Positions 8,804 to 17,845 of a DNA stretch of 64,000 bases are shown in pieces. A program made the position numbers and the translations under genes. The DNA is from Dokdonia sp. Hel_I_53 (GTDB taxonomy: Bacteria; Bacteroidota; Bacteroidia; Flavobacteriales; Flavobacteriaceae), in assembly GCF_007827465.1 (NCBI RefSeq), contig NZ_VISL01000001.1:2437001-2501000 (forward strand). Direction: 5' to 3'. The notes beneath the pieces were generated by a model that was given only the letters and a program-made list of their open reading frames with translations, had not been told where the DNA came from and ran no database searches. Each line of letters starts with the position of its first letter. Within the stretch, counting starts at the first letter, position 1.

Positions 8804-8817
8804 GCTTTCGCGAAAGC
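8804..8817. repeat. 14-bp palindrome, copy 4
   Basis: Exact copy in the convergent gap after the accC terminator. Confidence 0.95.
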
Positions 8818-8859
8818 GAACTCTCAGTTAATCTACTTGTTGAGAAATCATATTATCTC

Positions 8860-10701
8860 TTACATACTCTTTACAAAATCTAAAAATACCTTTTTGTGTT
8901 TTTCAAGATCCATATTTGCCGAAAGGGAAGCGCGCACAATATAGTCTTTGTCTCCTTCTTTTGTGGTTCCTTGGGTAGACGTTGCTGGTATGGTCCAGTA
9001 AACACCTTTTAGTTGACCGTAACTTACACAATACTTACTCTCTTGCGGTATTTGTGTAATCATCATATTAATAAGCTTCAAGTTTAAAGCTCTTCGGTTT
9101 TGTTCAATTTCTGCAGGTGAATTTCCTTTTGCAGGAAGTTTAAGCGAAAAAACAGACGGTGTAAATCCACGCTGTGCAAGCTCCTCTGAAACAAAATTAA
9201 TTTTTGCTTCTGGAAGCACTTCTGCTATAAAATCTACGTATTTGCGAGTGTTCTCATAGGCTTCCGCAATTCGTTTATTCATAGAAGGGAGTTGCTGGGC
9301 TAGAAAATGATATTGTTCAGTAGTAGCTTCGTTATCACAAAGAAGTAAATGCTTTTCGATCGCCGGCATTAAGTGGGCTGCAATATCATTAGACACCACA
9401 TAACCAGCAGTCACTTTGCCACCACTCGGAAATTTGGAACCACTCGCATATGAAATGGCTTGCACACTAGAAAGTATATCACCTTCACCTAAGAAATGTA
9501 CGTTGGGACAAAAGGTCTGATCGAGTATAAATAGTGGAGGAGTAGCATCTTCACCACTTGCCGTTTGTCTCTTTTTTGCGAGCGCATCTTTTAAGGCATC
9601 CAAATCTGGAACCTCGACTCTGGGATTTGTAGGTATCTCTGCAATGATATAGGGAATAGCGTCTTCATGTGCAATTTTAGACAACACCGTATGTAAGCTT
9701 TGCACCATGTCATTATCACCATCTACTGGGAGATCTACGACATCAACATTTTGGTGTACCGCTGCCACACGTCTTGCTTGATCATTGGTTCCCCCATAAC
9801 AATTTGGAGGAACGATAAATTTTATCGCCTTACCGTCATGATGTTGTTGTGCATGATCTACTAGCCCCATCATAATCGCATATTGCATAGACAATCCGCT
9901 AGAAGCCACTAGCGGTGTAGTGGTAGTATTTGTAATCTTTGATAATAAACTTTGTACTGATGATTTGTTTTCGGCTTCTGGATGTGTTACATTTTCTTCA
10001 GGCTTCTTTACAATTCTTTTCAATGCTTTGAGTGCATTGACTGGGTTCATGGCAATGCTTTCTCGCCTTCTTACATGTTGTATATCTGATATATATTCAA
10101 AATTAGCTTGACCATTTACTATTAAGATACTTCCCAAAGTGTCGTGAAGATGAACATAGAAATCCACCTTTTCGCTTAAAGCGAAATTATCATAATCAGT
10201 TTGTGTTGAAACTACAATAGTACTGCCATCGAAAGCAGGGATGTCATCGGTGCTGGTAATTCTACTGACTTCAAAAGTATAGCCGTACACATTTTTTATG
10301 ACCTCCTCATCGAAACCCTTAGGTAAGCTTTCCGTATACAGGAGCTGTGTTTTTTTGCCTGACAGCAGATTTTTACGGAGCACGGCTAAAACAGGCATGG
10401 TTTGAGAAGAAAAACTAATCACTGCCTCTGCAGATAACCCGAATGACTTAGCGATCTTCCACTCCAGTAAGGTAGAAAGCGGATGGCCTAAACGTATGTA
10501 ATCATATGCGGTAGGCAAACTATGGAGTGCCTCTGTTTCAAAATTATTAGCTTTAAAGAGGGTTTCAAATTTCTCTAAAAATTCCGATTTGGCTTGAGAT
10601 TCATCATAGATATCCAGGCGATGTGTCGTCAGATGAAGCCAATCTGATGGAAAATTTTGAAGTACATTTTTTATATAAGTAGCTACTTGAGTATTGTGCA
10701 T
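8860..10701 (-). CDS. Large PLP-dependent Cys/Met-metabolism family enzyme, unknown substrate
   Basis: A 613-residue fold-type-I PLP enzyme related to cystathionine gamma-synthase. The C-terminal two thirds carry the catalytic core: NCYGGTNDQARR, the cofactor Asp in PLFILDQTFCPN, and the PLP-Lys region SYASGSKFPSGGKVTAGY. The first roughly 230 residues are an extension not found in classical family members, which are about 400 residues long. It lies 205 bp downstream of aceA on the same strand, but a strong terminator separates them. The reaction cannot be read from sequence; a C-S or C-C lyase or transferase is plausible. Confidence 0.75.
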   Translation of the reverse strand: MHNTQVATYIKNVLQNFPSDWLHLTTHRLDIYDESQAKSEFLEKFETLFKANNFETEALHSLPTAYDYIRLGHPLSTLLEWKIAKSFGLSAEAVISFSSQTMPVLAVLRKNLLSGKKTQLLYTESLPKGFDEEVIKNVYGYTFEVSRITSTDDIPAFDGSTIVVSTQTDYDNFALSEKVDFYVHLHDTLGSILIVNGQANFEYISDIQHVRRRESIAMNPVNALKALKRIVKKPEENVTHPEAENKSSVQSLLSKITNTTTTPLVASSGLSMQYAIMMGLVDHAQQHHDGKAIKFIVPPNCYGGTNDQARRVAAVHQNVDVVDLPVDGDNDMVQSLHTVLSKIAHEDAIPYIIAEIPTNPRVEVPDLDALKDALAKKRQTASGEDATPPLFILDQTFCPNVHFLGEGDILSSVQAISYASGSKFPSGGKVTAGYVVSNDIAAHLMPAIEKHLLLCDNEATTEQYHFLAQQLPSMNKRIAEAYENTRKYVDFIAEVLPEAKINFVSEELAQRGFTPSVFSLKLPAKGNSPAEIEQNRRALNLKLINMMITQIPQESKYCVSYGQLKGVYWTIPATSTQGTTKEGDKDYIVRASLSANMDLEKHKKVFLDFVKSM

Positions 10702-10729
10702 ATAGGAATTTGATAGTTAAACGTATCTA

Positions 10730-10743
10730 GCTTTCGCGAAAGC
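10730..10743. repeat. 14-bp palindrome, copy 5
   Basis: Exact copy, 28 bp upstream of the PLP enzyme start. Confidence 0.95.
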
Positions 10744-10848
10744 AAAAACCTTTATACAAAATTATGGAAACGAATAGACAATAGGGAATGATAAGCCGAT
10801 GACTTCTATTAGCTGAGTGTCTAAAATGTAATGGAGATTTATATCCAT

Positions 10849-10886
10849 AAAAAAGGTGGTGAGACTTGAGGTCTAACCACCTTTTT
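10849..10886. terminator. Terminator downstream of aceA
   Basis: The interrupted stem GGTGGT-AGAC / GTCT-ACCACC is flanked by A and T tracts on both sides, so it could act in either direction. It sits about 20 bp past the aceA stop on the minus strand. Confidence 0.8.
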
Positions 10887-10906
10887 AAATTTGAATAATT
10901 TATAGT

Positions 10907-12538
10907 TTATACGAGTATTGCTACTTCTTTTTCAGGAGTGTTTATGGTCACTTTTACCTCAAACTGATTTGACGTATTTTTTGTTCCACCAGCTTTCAGC
11001 GCTTTATCACCAGCAAAAAACCCTTTGTGGTCGTCTCCTAGATCAGACCCCGCCATACGTTGGTGTTTTACACAAGAGACAGACTTTCGTATCTCTTGAC
11101 GTTGTACTCCTTTTACATACGCCAGCATCCCTTGCTCTCCAAAATATCCCTCAGTAAGGTCATTCATGTGTAATGCTGTGGTGTGATAGGTAGGAAGGGT
11201 GATGAGGTGGTGGAAAATCCCTGCTTCTCTGGCACTATCTTTTTGAAAAGAACGAATGTTTCTATCTGCTCGGTATGACAATTCTGAAGTGTCATACTGC
11301 GCATCCATCAAGTTATTTCTATCATATCCCGTCATGTTTTCTCCTTCTGCACACATTTCTTCATAAGCTTGATTGCGGAAATTTAGTGTCCAGTTAAATG
11401 ATGGAGAATTGTTGTACACTAGTTTTGCATCTGGCACCACTTTTCTCACACGATTTACCATATGCGCGATTTGTTTCACATTAGGCGTAGGTGTTTCAAT
11501 CCACAGTAGATCTGCACCATTTTGTAGGCTGGTGATACAATCTAATACCACGCGGTCTATGTTGGAACCTTCTTTAAATTTGTACAATCCGTTTTCTAAA
11601 CGAAGTGGGCGCACTAGTTTTCCATCACGTTTAATAAGGACATCATCTTCTTTCGCGTCAGCGATGTCAATCTCTTCTGCATCTACAAAGGCTAGGTACT
11701 GTGAAGCTAGATCACCCGGTTCTTTACTTACAGGGAGTTTTTGAGTAAGGCCAGCACCTTCAGAATCTGTACGCGCTACGATCACTCCATCTTCTACGCC
11801 TAACTCTAAAAAGGCATATCTAATCGCATTAATTTTTGTGATAAAATCTTCATGAGGTACCGTCACTTTTCCATCTTGATGACCACATTGCTTTGCGTCT
11901 GAAACCTGATTTTCAATTTGAATAGCACAAGCTCCTGCTTCAATCATTTTTTTAGAAAGCAGGTACGTAGCCTCCTCATTTCCAAAACCTGCATCAATAT
12001 CGGCGATGATTGGAACAATATGGGTTTCATAATTGTCAATCTGATCTTGCACATCCTCTCCGTTGTCTAATCTTCTAAAGAGGTCATTTAATTCAATCGC
12101 ATCTGCCTGGCGGAGGAAGTCATAAATCTCTTCTATTAATTTTGGCACCGATGTTTTCTCGTGCATCGATTGATCTGGAAGCGGTCCAAATTCAGAGCGA
12201 AGTGCCGCTACCATCCACCCAGATAGGTATAAGTATTTTTTTGAAGTTGTTTTATGATGTTTTTTTACCGCAATCATTTTTTGTTGCGCCACAAACCCAT
12301 GCCAGCATCCAAGAGATTGTGTGTACTGTGTATTGTCTGCATCATAGGCAGCCATGTCTTTTCTCATGATTCCTGCAGTATAGGCTGCAATATCTAGACC
12401 TGTCTTAAATCTATTTTGTACCATCATACGAGCCGCGGCATTTGGTGTAATCGCATTCCAAGTAGCTCCGTATTTTTGTTTTAAATTCCTTACGGTTTCT
12501 AGTGCAGAGTTGTAGGTGGGTTGTTGTGGATTTTTCAT
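10907..12538 (-). CDS. aceA: Isocitrate lyase
   Basis: A 543-residue enzyme cleaving isocitrate to glyoxylate and succinate. The length matches the long eukaryote-like isocitrate lyases rather than the roughly 430-residue Escherichia coli form. The catalytic cysteine is Cys218 in AKQCGHQDGK; the classical signature is K-[KR]-C-G-H, so the second position (Gln) deviates. The metal-binding IADIDAGFGNEEATY and the substrate loop YNNSPSFNWT are intact. It follows aceB on the same strand with a 74-bp gap, giving a glyoxylate-shunt operon likely controlled by the divergent regulator. Confidence 0.93.
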   Translation of the reverse strand: MKNPQQPTYNSALETVRNLKQKYGATWNAITPNAAARMMVQNRFKTGLDIAAYTAGIMRKDMAAYDADNTQYTQSLGCWHGFVAQQKMIAVKKHHKTTSKKYLYLSGWMVAALRSEFGPLPDQSMHEKTSVPKLIEEIYDFLRQADAIELNDLFRRLDNGEDVQDQIDNYETHIVPIIADIDAGFGNEEATYLLSKKMIEAGACAIQIENQVSDAKQCGHQDGKVTVPHEDFITKINAIRYAFLELGVEDGVIVARTDSEGAGLTQKLPVSKEPGDLASQYLAFVDAEEIDIADAKEDDVLIKRDGKLVRPLRLENGLYKFKEGSNIDRVVLDCITSLQNGADLLWIETPTPNVKQIAHMVNRVRKVVPDAKLVYNNSPSFNWTLNFRNQAYEEMCAEGENMTGYDRNNLMDAQYDTSELSYRADRNIRSFQKDSAREAGIFHHLITLPTYHTTALHMNDLTEGYFGEQGMLAYVKGVQRQEIRKSVSCVKHQRMAGSDLGDDHKGFFAGDKALKAGGTKNTSNQFEVKVTINTPEKEVAILV

Positions 12539-12612
12539 AATTTTGAGATACGTTATTGAGTTTTAATAATGAGATCCTGTAGATTGTTGCCGCAATCGCG
12601 GGATTGTTTTTT

Positions 12613-14208
12613 TTAAATATATTGGTAAGCGGGTAGGGTTAAGAACTCTACAAACTCTTGAGCGCGTATGGAGTTATTAAACAATTCAATGGCCAGTGGA
12701 AACTTGGAGTGAACCATACTTTGTTCACCCACCTCCTTGAGTATTTTTTCAATTTCATCATCTAGTAGATCCTGATAATAATCAAGATTAAATACCTTTC
12801 CATTTTCTAAAGTAACTTCATTTTTAAGCCACTGCCATACTTGTGTTCTAGATATCTCGGCGGTGGCCGCATCTTCCATGAGGTTATATAGCGCCACTGC
12901 TCCATGACCTCTTAACCAAGCCTCTGTGTATAAGATACCAACGTTGATGTTCTTTCTCACACCAGCTTCAGTAATGGTTCCTTGAGGTATAGCAACCAAA
13001 TCCTGTTCACTAACAGTTACATCATCTCGCTTTACATCCAGCTGATTTGAGGTAGGCATATGCTCATTAAAAACATCCATCGCAATGGCTACTAATGCGG
13101 GATGTGCTACCCACGTACCGTCATGACCATTTTTTACTTCACGTTCTTTGTCTTTTTTGACTTTATCGAGCGCAGCTTGATTGGCCTCAAGATCATTTTT
13201 AATAGGAATTTGAGCTGCCATACCACCTATGGCGAGAATATTGCGCTTGTGACAGCGTTGTATCACAAGTTTTGAATAGGCATCCATAAATGGAGCATCC
13301 ATGCCTACCTGATCACGGTTAGGAACCACAAAGTTTTCATGATTTCTAAATTTCTTGATATAGGAAAAGATATAATCCCAACGGCCACAGTTTAAGCCTA
13401 CGATATGATCTTTGAGCTCGTAGATAATCTCATCTAACTGGAAACTAGCGGTAATGGTTTCTACTAATACGGTTGCTTTAAAAGTTCCTATAGGAACAGC
13501 TAAGTATTCTTCTGCAAAAGTGAACACTTCGTTCCACCAGCGAGCCTCTAAGTAGTGCTCTAGTTTAGGTAGGTAAAAATAAGGGGCTGTGTTATCTTCA
13601 AGAAGGACTCTTGTATTGTGTATCACATATAAACCAAAATCCACAAGGCTTCCTGATGCCTCTTCGTTATCAAACAACAGATTCCTTTCATTCAAGTGAA
13701 GTCCTCTAGGTCTTACCAGTAACACAGCAGTTTTCTCATTTAATTGATACGATTTTCCTCTAGCCTCATCTACGAGGGAGATGGTTTTTTTATTGGCATC
13801 CAATAAATTCTGTTGTCCTTTAATGACGTTGTCCCAAGAGGGAGCCGTGCTATCTTCAAGGTCTGCCATAAAAGTTTTTGCACCAGAATTGAGGGCATTT
13901 ATGATCATTTTTCGATCTACCGGACCCGTAATTTCAACCCTGCGATCTTGTAAGTCTGAAGGGATAGCTCCAGCTGTCCACTCAGCATTTCTAATGGCTA
14001 CAGTTTCTCTTGGAAACTCAGGAAATTTACCTTGATCAAAAACCTTTTGTTGTTCTTCACGCCTCTTGAGTAGCGCTAGCCTACTGGCATTAAATTTTTC
14101 GTGCAATGCGCTTATGAATTCTAAGGCTTCATCCGTTAGGATTTCAGGATAATAATTTGTGACAGCGTTAGAAAAGGAAATTTGTGAAAGTGCTACCGTA
14201 TTTTTCAT
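12613..14208 (-). CDS. aceB: Malate synthase A
   Basis: A 531-residue malate synthase condensing glyoxylate with acetyl-CoA. Typical motifs are TGPVDRKMIINALNSGAKTF and FMADLEDSTAPSWDN, the Mg-binding Glu/Asp region GLNCGRWDYIFSYIKKF, and the C-terminal catalytic Asp segment MEDAATAEISRTQVWQW. The size is that of form A (AceB), not GlcB. It is the first gene of the aceB-aceA pair and lies back to back with the HTH regulator across a 119-bp intergenic region containing a perfect palindrome. Confidence 0.95.
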   Translation of the reverse strand: MKNTVALSQISFSNAVTNYYPEILTDEALEFISALHEKFNASRLALLKRREEQQKVFDQGKFPEFPRETVAIRNAEWTAGAIPSDLQDRRVEITGPVDRKMIINALNSGAKTFMADLEDSTAPSWDNVIKGQQNLLDANKKTISLVDEARGKSYQLNEKTAVLLVRPRGLHLNERNLLFDNEEASGSLVDFGLYVIHNTRVLLEDNTAPYFYLPKLEHYLEARWWNEVFTFAEEYLAVPIGTFKATVLVETITASFQLDEIIYELKDHIVGLNCGRWDYIFSYIKKFRNHENFVVPNRDQVGMDAPFMDAYSKLVIQRCHKRNILAIGGMAAQIPIKNDLEANQAALDKVKKDKEREVKNGHDGTWVAHPALVAIAMDVFNEHMPTSNQLDVKRDDVTVSEQDLVAIPQGTITEAGVRKNINVGILYTEAWLRGHGAVALYNLMEDAATAEISRTQVWQWLKNEVTLENGKVFNLDYYQDLLDDEIEKILKEVGEQSMVHSKFPLAIELFNNSIRAQEFVEFLTLPAYQYI

Positions 14209-14258
14209 TTGTGTTGCTATTTATACAACAATATTAAAACAAAGAATTCATAAAAACA

Positions 14259-14272
14259 AGCGAACGTTCGCT
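14259..14272. promoter_or_regulatory. Perfect palindrome between aceB and its likely regulator (candidate operator)
   Basis: AGCGAACGTTCGCT is a 14-bp perfect palindrome. It is unrelated to the abundant repeat. Nearby, TTCGCT at 14284-14289 repeats one half, and TTTTCGCAAAT (about 14300-14310) resembles the TTTGCAAA core bound by RamB-type regulators. Shared by two divergent genes, it is a good candidate operator. Confidence 0.55.
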
Positions 14273-14315
14273 AAAAATATAAATTCGCTGAAAATTATAT
14301 TTTCGCAAATAAGAG

Positions 14316-14323
14316 TATCTTTG
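14316..14323 (+). promoter_or_regulatory. -7 box TATCTTTG of the regulator gene
   Basis: An exact TAnnTTTG box ends 4 nt before the ATG at 14328. Transcription should then start at or within a few bases of the start codon, giving a leaderless or nearly leaderless mRNA. I see no good TTG element at the usual distance upstream. Confidence 0.5.
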
Positions 14324-14327
14324 TATT

Positions 14328-15806
14328 ATGGAGGAGAATTACATCAAGCTTATTTTTGGCTTAAAGCTTAAGCAGATACGCAATGACAAGAAATTATCTC
14401 TGTTTGGATTATCCAAACTTACGGGCATGTCTAAGTCGTATTTAAATGAAATTGAAAATGGAAAAAAATATCCTAAACCCGATAAAATTGCCATTCTCTC
14501 CGAAAAATTGGAGGTTCCGTACGATCAGTTTGTTTCGCTTAAGCTAGATAAAAATTTGGCGCCTATTGGTGAATTACTACAATCCAATATTCTTAAAGAA
14601 ATTCCCCTAGAGCTATTTGGCATCAAAGAAAGTAACCTTATTGATATAGTGGCAAATGCACCTGCAAAGGTGAATGCATTTATAAGTACCATTATTAAGA
14701 TTTCACAAAATTATAATGTAAGTAGAGAAAGTTTCTTCCTAGCATCCGTACGATCGTATCAAGAGGCCAACCAGAATTACTTTGATGACTTAGAGAAGAA
14801 GGTCGCACAGTTTGCAAAAGCCTATCACATTGATTTACTAAGGCCTATCACGTCTGCTATTTTAGAAGAAATACTGCAGGAAGAATTTGGGTACACCATT
14901 TTAAATGAAGAATTATCAAAGTATGAAGACCTAGAAAACTTAAGATCTGTATTTATCCCTAAAACTAAAACTTTATTACTCACAGACGGTATAGATGAAG
15001 CACAACGCACCTTTATTTATGCAAAAGAGTTGGCCTTTCATTTTCTAGAGATCAATGAGCGTTTATATACGTTCCCGTGGATTAAGTTTGACACCTTTGA
15101 CCAAGTATTAAATAATTTTTACGCTTCCTATTTTGCCGGCGCGTTAATGATTCCAGCCACTTCGCTCAAAGAGCAATTAACTGCAATTTTTGAAAAAGAT
15201 CATTTTGATAAAGAAGCATTCTTAAACTCCATAGCCTCCTTTAACGCCTCACCAGAATCGTATTACCAGCGGCTTACGAATATACTACCCCAAGCATTTA
15301 ATATTCAAAATCTTTTCTTTTTACGCTTTACCCACAAAGCAGGCAGCGACCGCTTTTATCTTAAAAAAGAACTGCATTTATCCCACCAGCAATCGCCTCG
15401 AGCAAATGAAAGCAACGAGCATTATTGCAGGCGCTGGGTGTCTTTAAATATTTTGAAGGAAATAAGTCACAGCAAGAAGGATCATGCATTTGATTTACAA
15501 ATTTCTAATTACGAAAGTGATGGAAACAGCTATCTGGTGCTCTCCTCTGCCACCAAAGATCCCTTTAGAGAGCAGTATTACAGAAGCATCAGTATTGGAT
15601 TGTTGATTAATAGGCAACTCAAGCGAAAATTAAATTTCCTTTCAGACCCAAAATTGGAACGTCGTGAAGTAGGTGTTACCTGTGAGCGTTGCGCCATTAC
15701 AAATTGTGAGCTTCGAGCTGTGCCCGCACGTTTCCTAGAGAAAAATAATAAAAATAAGCAGATTGAAACCATAGTGGAGGAGTTGCAAACTCAATTTAGC
15801 AAATAA
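14328..15806 (+). CDS. XRE-family regulator with ImmA/IrrE-like and DUF2083 domains (RamB/ScfR type)
   Basis: A 492-residue transcription regulator. Residues about 8-63 form an XRE helix-turn-helix (LKLKQIRNDKKLSLFGLSKL, then MSKSYLNEIENGK). A middle region resembles the ImmA/IrrE fold, and the C terminus has the Cys cluster CERCAITNCELRAVPA typical of DUF2083. This architecture belongs to short-chain fatty acyl-CoA responsive regulators such as RamB, which controls glyoxylate-shunt genes in Corynebacterium. Its divergent position to aceB-aceA supports the same role here, but regulation is inferred from context. The ATG at 14328 fits the HTH start and a near-leaderless transcript. Confidence 0.85.
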   Translation: MEENYIKLIFGLKLKQIRNDKKLSLFGLSKLTGMSKSYLNEIENGKKYPKPDKIAILSEKLEVPYDQFVSLKLDKNLAPIGELLQSNILKEIPLELFGIKESNLIDIVANAPAKVNAFISTIIKISQNYNVSRESFFLASVRSYQEANQNYFDDLEKKVAQFAKAYHIDLLRPITSAILEEILQEEFGYTILNEELSKYEDLENLRSVFIPKTKTLLLTDGIDEAQRTFIYAKELAFHFLEINERLYTFPWIKFDTFDQVLNNFYASYFAGALMIPATSLKEQLTAIFEKDHFDKEAFLNSIASFNASPESYYQRLTNILPQAFNIQNLFFLRFTHKAGSDRFYLKKELHLSHQQSPRANESNEHYCRRWVSLNILKEISHSKKDHAFDLQISNYESDGNSYLVLSSATKDPFREQYYRSISIGLLINRQLKRKLNFLSDPKLERREVGVTCERCAITNCELRAVPARFLEKNNKNKQIETIVEELQTQFSK

Positions 15807-15840
15807 GAGAAATTGTCATCTTAATAAAAGTGATTATTAC

Positions 15841-15853
15841 GCTTTCGCGAAAA
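15841..15853. repeat. Imperfect 14-bp palindrome
   Basis: GCTTTCGCGAAAA matches the abundant palindrome on the left arm and loses the final GC. Confidence 0.7.
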
Positions 15854-15981
15854 TTTAAATTGGCTAAAAAAAGGGAGAGACAATTGCAGAGTGTAATTCT
15901 AAATTTTAGTTATGCGATGTGTAAGTGGAAGAATTGTTTTGAGATTTGTGGTGTTCTAATTCCTAAGTTGAAGAAAAATCT

Positions 15982-16084
15982 ACGATGAAAACCATAGATC
16001 AAAATTAGCTTAAAAGCATGTGCTGAGCTTGTCGAAGTAGGTTTTTTTTAACTCAGTTCTTTGTTGCCATACGTTGTTTTATTC
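15982..16084. repeat. Repeat A, copy 1
   Basis: A 103-bp element nearly identical to 20390-20493. Shared blocks include AAAATTAGCTTAAAAGCAT and AACTCAGTTCTTTGTTG. It contains the REP-like TGCTGAGCTTGTCGAAGTA. It overlaps the stop codon of the zinc-ribbon gene, so on the minus strand it forms that gene's 3' boundary. Confidence 0.85.
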
Positions 16085-16462
16085 AGACACATAGGTTTGA
16101 TTAAATGCTTTCACTCGATTTCTATCGTTTTTGCTTAAAATATCATAAATCCATACTGGAATTAGTAATCCGCATGCAACTGCAATAATTCCAATGACTG
16201 TTTTCATTTCGGAAACTATTTCCATCACAAAATAAATTCCGATCAAAGTACCTACTAGGAATATAATTCCAGCAAGAATTGAAATCAGTTTGGATTCCTT
16301 TGCGTAAAATTTATTAGCATGCAGAGTAGAATTCTGATTACATTTTTTACAGTAAGTTTCTCGGATTTTTCCATTTTCCATGGCATAATCAATACGAGTA
16401 CTCGATTCTGTTTTTAATCGGTTTTCATAGTTGCAATTTGAACATTTAAAATATACTCTCAA
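16079..16462 (-). CDS. Small zinc-ribbon membrane protein
   Basis: A 127-residue protein of unknown function. The N terminus holds two Cys pairs (CSNC and, about 30 residues later, CKKC) typical of a zinc ribbon. Two hydrophobic helices follow (about 60-82 and 88-108), then a short charged tail. The only start that keeps the first Cys pair is TTG at 16460-16462, since an in-frame TGA lies just upstream. It sits between repeat A (3' side) and repeat B (5' side), the same arrangement as the gene at 20492-21010. Confidence 0.6.
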   Translation of the reverse strand: MRVYFKCSNCNYENRLKTESSTRIDYAMENGKIRETYCKKCNQNSTLHANKFYAKESKLISILAGIIFLVGTLIGIYFVMEIVSEMKTVIGIIAVACGLLIPVWIYDILSKNDRNRVKAFNQTYVSE

Positions 16463-16487
16463 ATTTGGTCAATATTTTTTACAAAAA

Positions 16488-16659
16488 GCCACTGCATAAA
16501 GCGATTGCGGCATACTTCGACAAGCTCAGCATAAGCTTTGCTAATTTGCTTTACGTGTGGGTCTGTATTTGTTTTGTCTAAATATACATTTTTTTGTGAA
16601 TCTGTGAGCCGCACATATAGTACTTTGACAATCTCAGTCAACCACTTTCAAAATTGCTC
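16488..16659. repeat. Repeat B, copy 1
   Basis: A 172-bp element shared with 17512-17684 and 21036-21208. It contains two direct REP-like motifs (CATACTTCGACAAGCTCAGC and a decayed TACTTTGACAATCTCAG) about 110 bp apart. A 60-codon minus-strand frame within it is probably not a gene. Confidence 0.85.
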
Positions 16660-16934
16660 CCTTATCATCGACGAGGGAGGTCGACTGTGAAGATGATGCT
16701 AGTAGCAGTAAAATTTACTTTTGATGGATACCTCAAGTTTTGATAAAGCCAGATACTTTATTGTTTAAGTAATGCGTAAGATGGTTATGAATTTTACAGC
16801 GGAGCCATACGACAAAGCGGTAATGAGCTGATGTGGAAATACCTTCGATAGCTATAGCTATATGCATTTATAAATAAGTGAGTATTCTTGATAATTAGAC
16901 TGCCGCAATTAATTATAAACCGCATAGTGCAACG
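16660..16934. other. Intergenic sequence with no supported gene
   Basis: About 275 bp between repeat B copy 1 and the next gene's stop. The imperfect hairpin CCCTTATCATCGACGAGGG lies near 16660-16677. At 16917-16937 the sequence reads, on the minus strand, as AACGTTGCACTATGCGG just after the stop codon, resembling the gene-end motif in repeat A. Confidence 0.45.
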
Positions 16935-17486
16935 TTATTTTATTATTTCTTCCAAAAAAATTATTCCAGCGTGTTTAGATCTTTCTATTAAAATACTTTT
17001 AGCATTTAATAGTTCTGGATTTTTAGATTTTTTGAAAAGATGTTTTTTTATTTTGGAATTATTTTTTTCAAAATGTAATACAGTATCTAATCCTTCAAGA
17101 TTTTCTGCAACCTTCTTACTCAAATTTTTAACTCCAATTACGTTAAATTCTTCACGAATTTTTTCTTTATCTTCCAAGTCTCTTTTTACCGAACGAACAA
17201 AAGCATAATAGGTCAAAAATATTGTTAGCGCAACTCCAATCACAACTATAATTATCATTGTTGGACTTTTGTACATTGGTTCTGCAACGTCTTCTAAATT
17301 TCTAATAGTTCTTTTTTTATCAAAAAATTTAATAAAATTCCAAAGTTCAGGTGGAGCAAATAAAGCAGCGATACCTAAACCAGGAGCAATGATTGATGTT
17401 TTCTTGAGTTTTGAATTTCCTTTTTCATACTCTTTTTCAATAGCTTTCAACTCTTCAGGAGTCATTGGTAAAGTATTATTATTCAT
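16935..17486 (-). CDS. Two-helix membrane protein of unknown function
   Basis: A 183-residue protein starting MNNNTLPMTPEELKAIEKEY. A charged N-terminal helix is followed by hydrophobic segments at about 33-50 and 78-100 and a long lysine-rich cytoplasmic-type tail. I do not recognise a domain. The frame can be extended 17 codons upstream, but that stretch lies in repeat B copy 3, so the ATG at 17484-17486 is preferred. It is flanked by repeat B upstream and an AACGTT-type motif downstream, like its neighbours. Confidence 0.6.
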   Translation of the reverse strand: MNNNTLPMTPEELKAIEKEYEKGNSKLKKTSIIAPGLGIAALFAPPELWNFIKFFDKKRTIRNLEDVAEPMYKSPTMIIIVVIGVALTIFLTYYAFVRSVKRDLEDKEKIREEFNVIGVKNLSKKVAENLEGLDTVLHFEKNNSKIKKHLFKKSKNPELLNAKSILIERSKHAGIIFLEEIIK

Positions 17487-17511
17487 GATTCTAATTAATA
17501 TTTTAGGACAG

Positions 17512-17684
17512 GCCACTACAAAAAGCAAGTGCGGCATACTTCGACAAGCTCAGCACAAACTTTACTGATTTGCCTTACTTGTAGTTCTGTATTAGTTTTT
17601 TTTAAAAATACACTTATTTATGAATTTTGTGGCCGCACATTGAGCACTTCGACAAACTCAGTATACCATTTTCGAACTTGTCTC
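17512..17684. repeat. Repeat B, copy 3
   Basis: A 173-bp diverged copy with the REP-like CATACTTCGACAAGCTCAGC at 17528-17547 and CACTTCGACAAACTCAGTAT near 17646. It ends TTCGAACTTGTCTC and is followed 10 bp later by a 14-bp palindrome. Confidence 0.8.
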
Positions 17685-17694
17685 CGACGAGTTA

Positions 17695-17708
17695 GCTTTC
17701 GCGAAAGC
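17695..17708. repeat. 14-bp palindrome, copy 6
   Basis: Exact copy immediately after repeat B copy 3. Confidence 0.95.
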
Positions 17709-17845
17709 GTAACGGGAGAAAGGCACAGGTTCGCTTTATGCTTGAGTTCTTGTGTAGAAAATAGTATACTTTTTGATAAGCAACTCACTCGAAAACCCAT
17801 AGACCTTAATTTTATCAATAATCAATTTGCTACCTAAGTTTGTGA
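17709..17845. other. Intergenic sequence, nothing recognised
   Basis: Together with repeat B copy 3, this fills the 359-bp gap between 17487 and 17845. I see no gene or terminator. Confidence 0.4.

Noticed and set aside
16459-16641. 60-codon minus-strand frame inside repeat B copy 1, with a similar frame at 20989-21171 in copy 2
   Set aside because: The frames only reflect DNA similarity of the repeats; copy 3 has an in-frame stop and the frames have no domain or signal.
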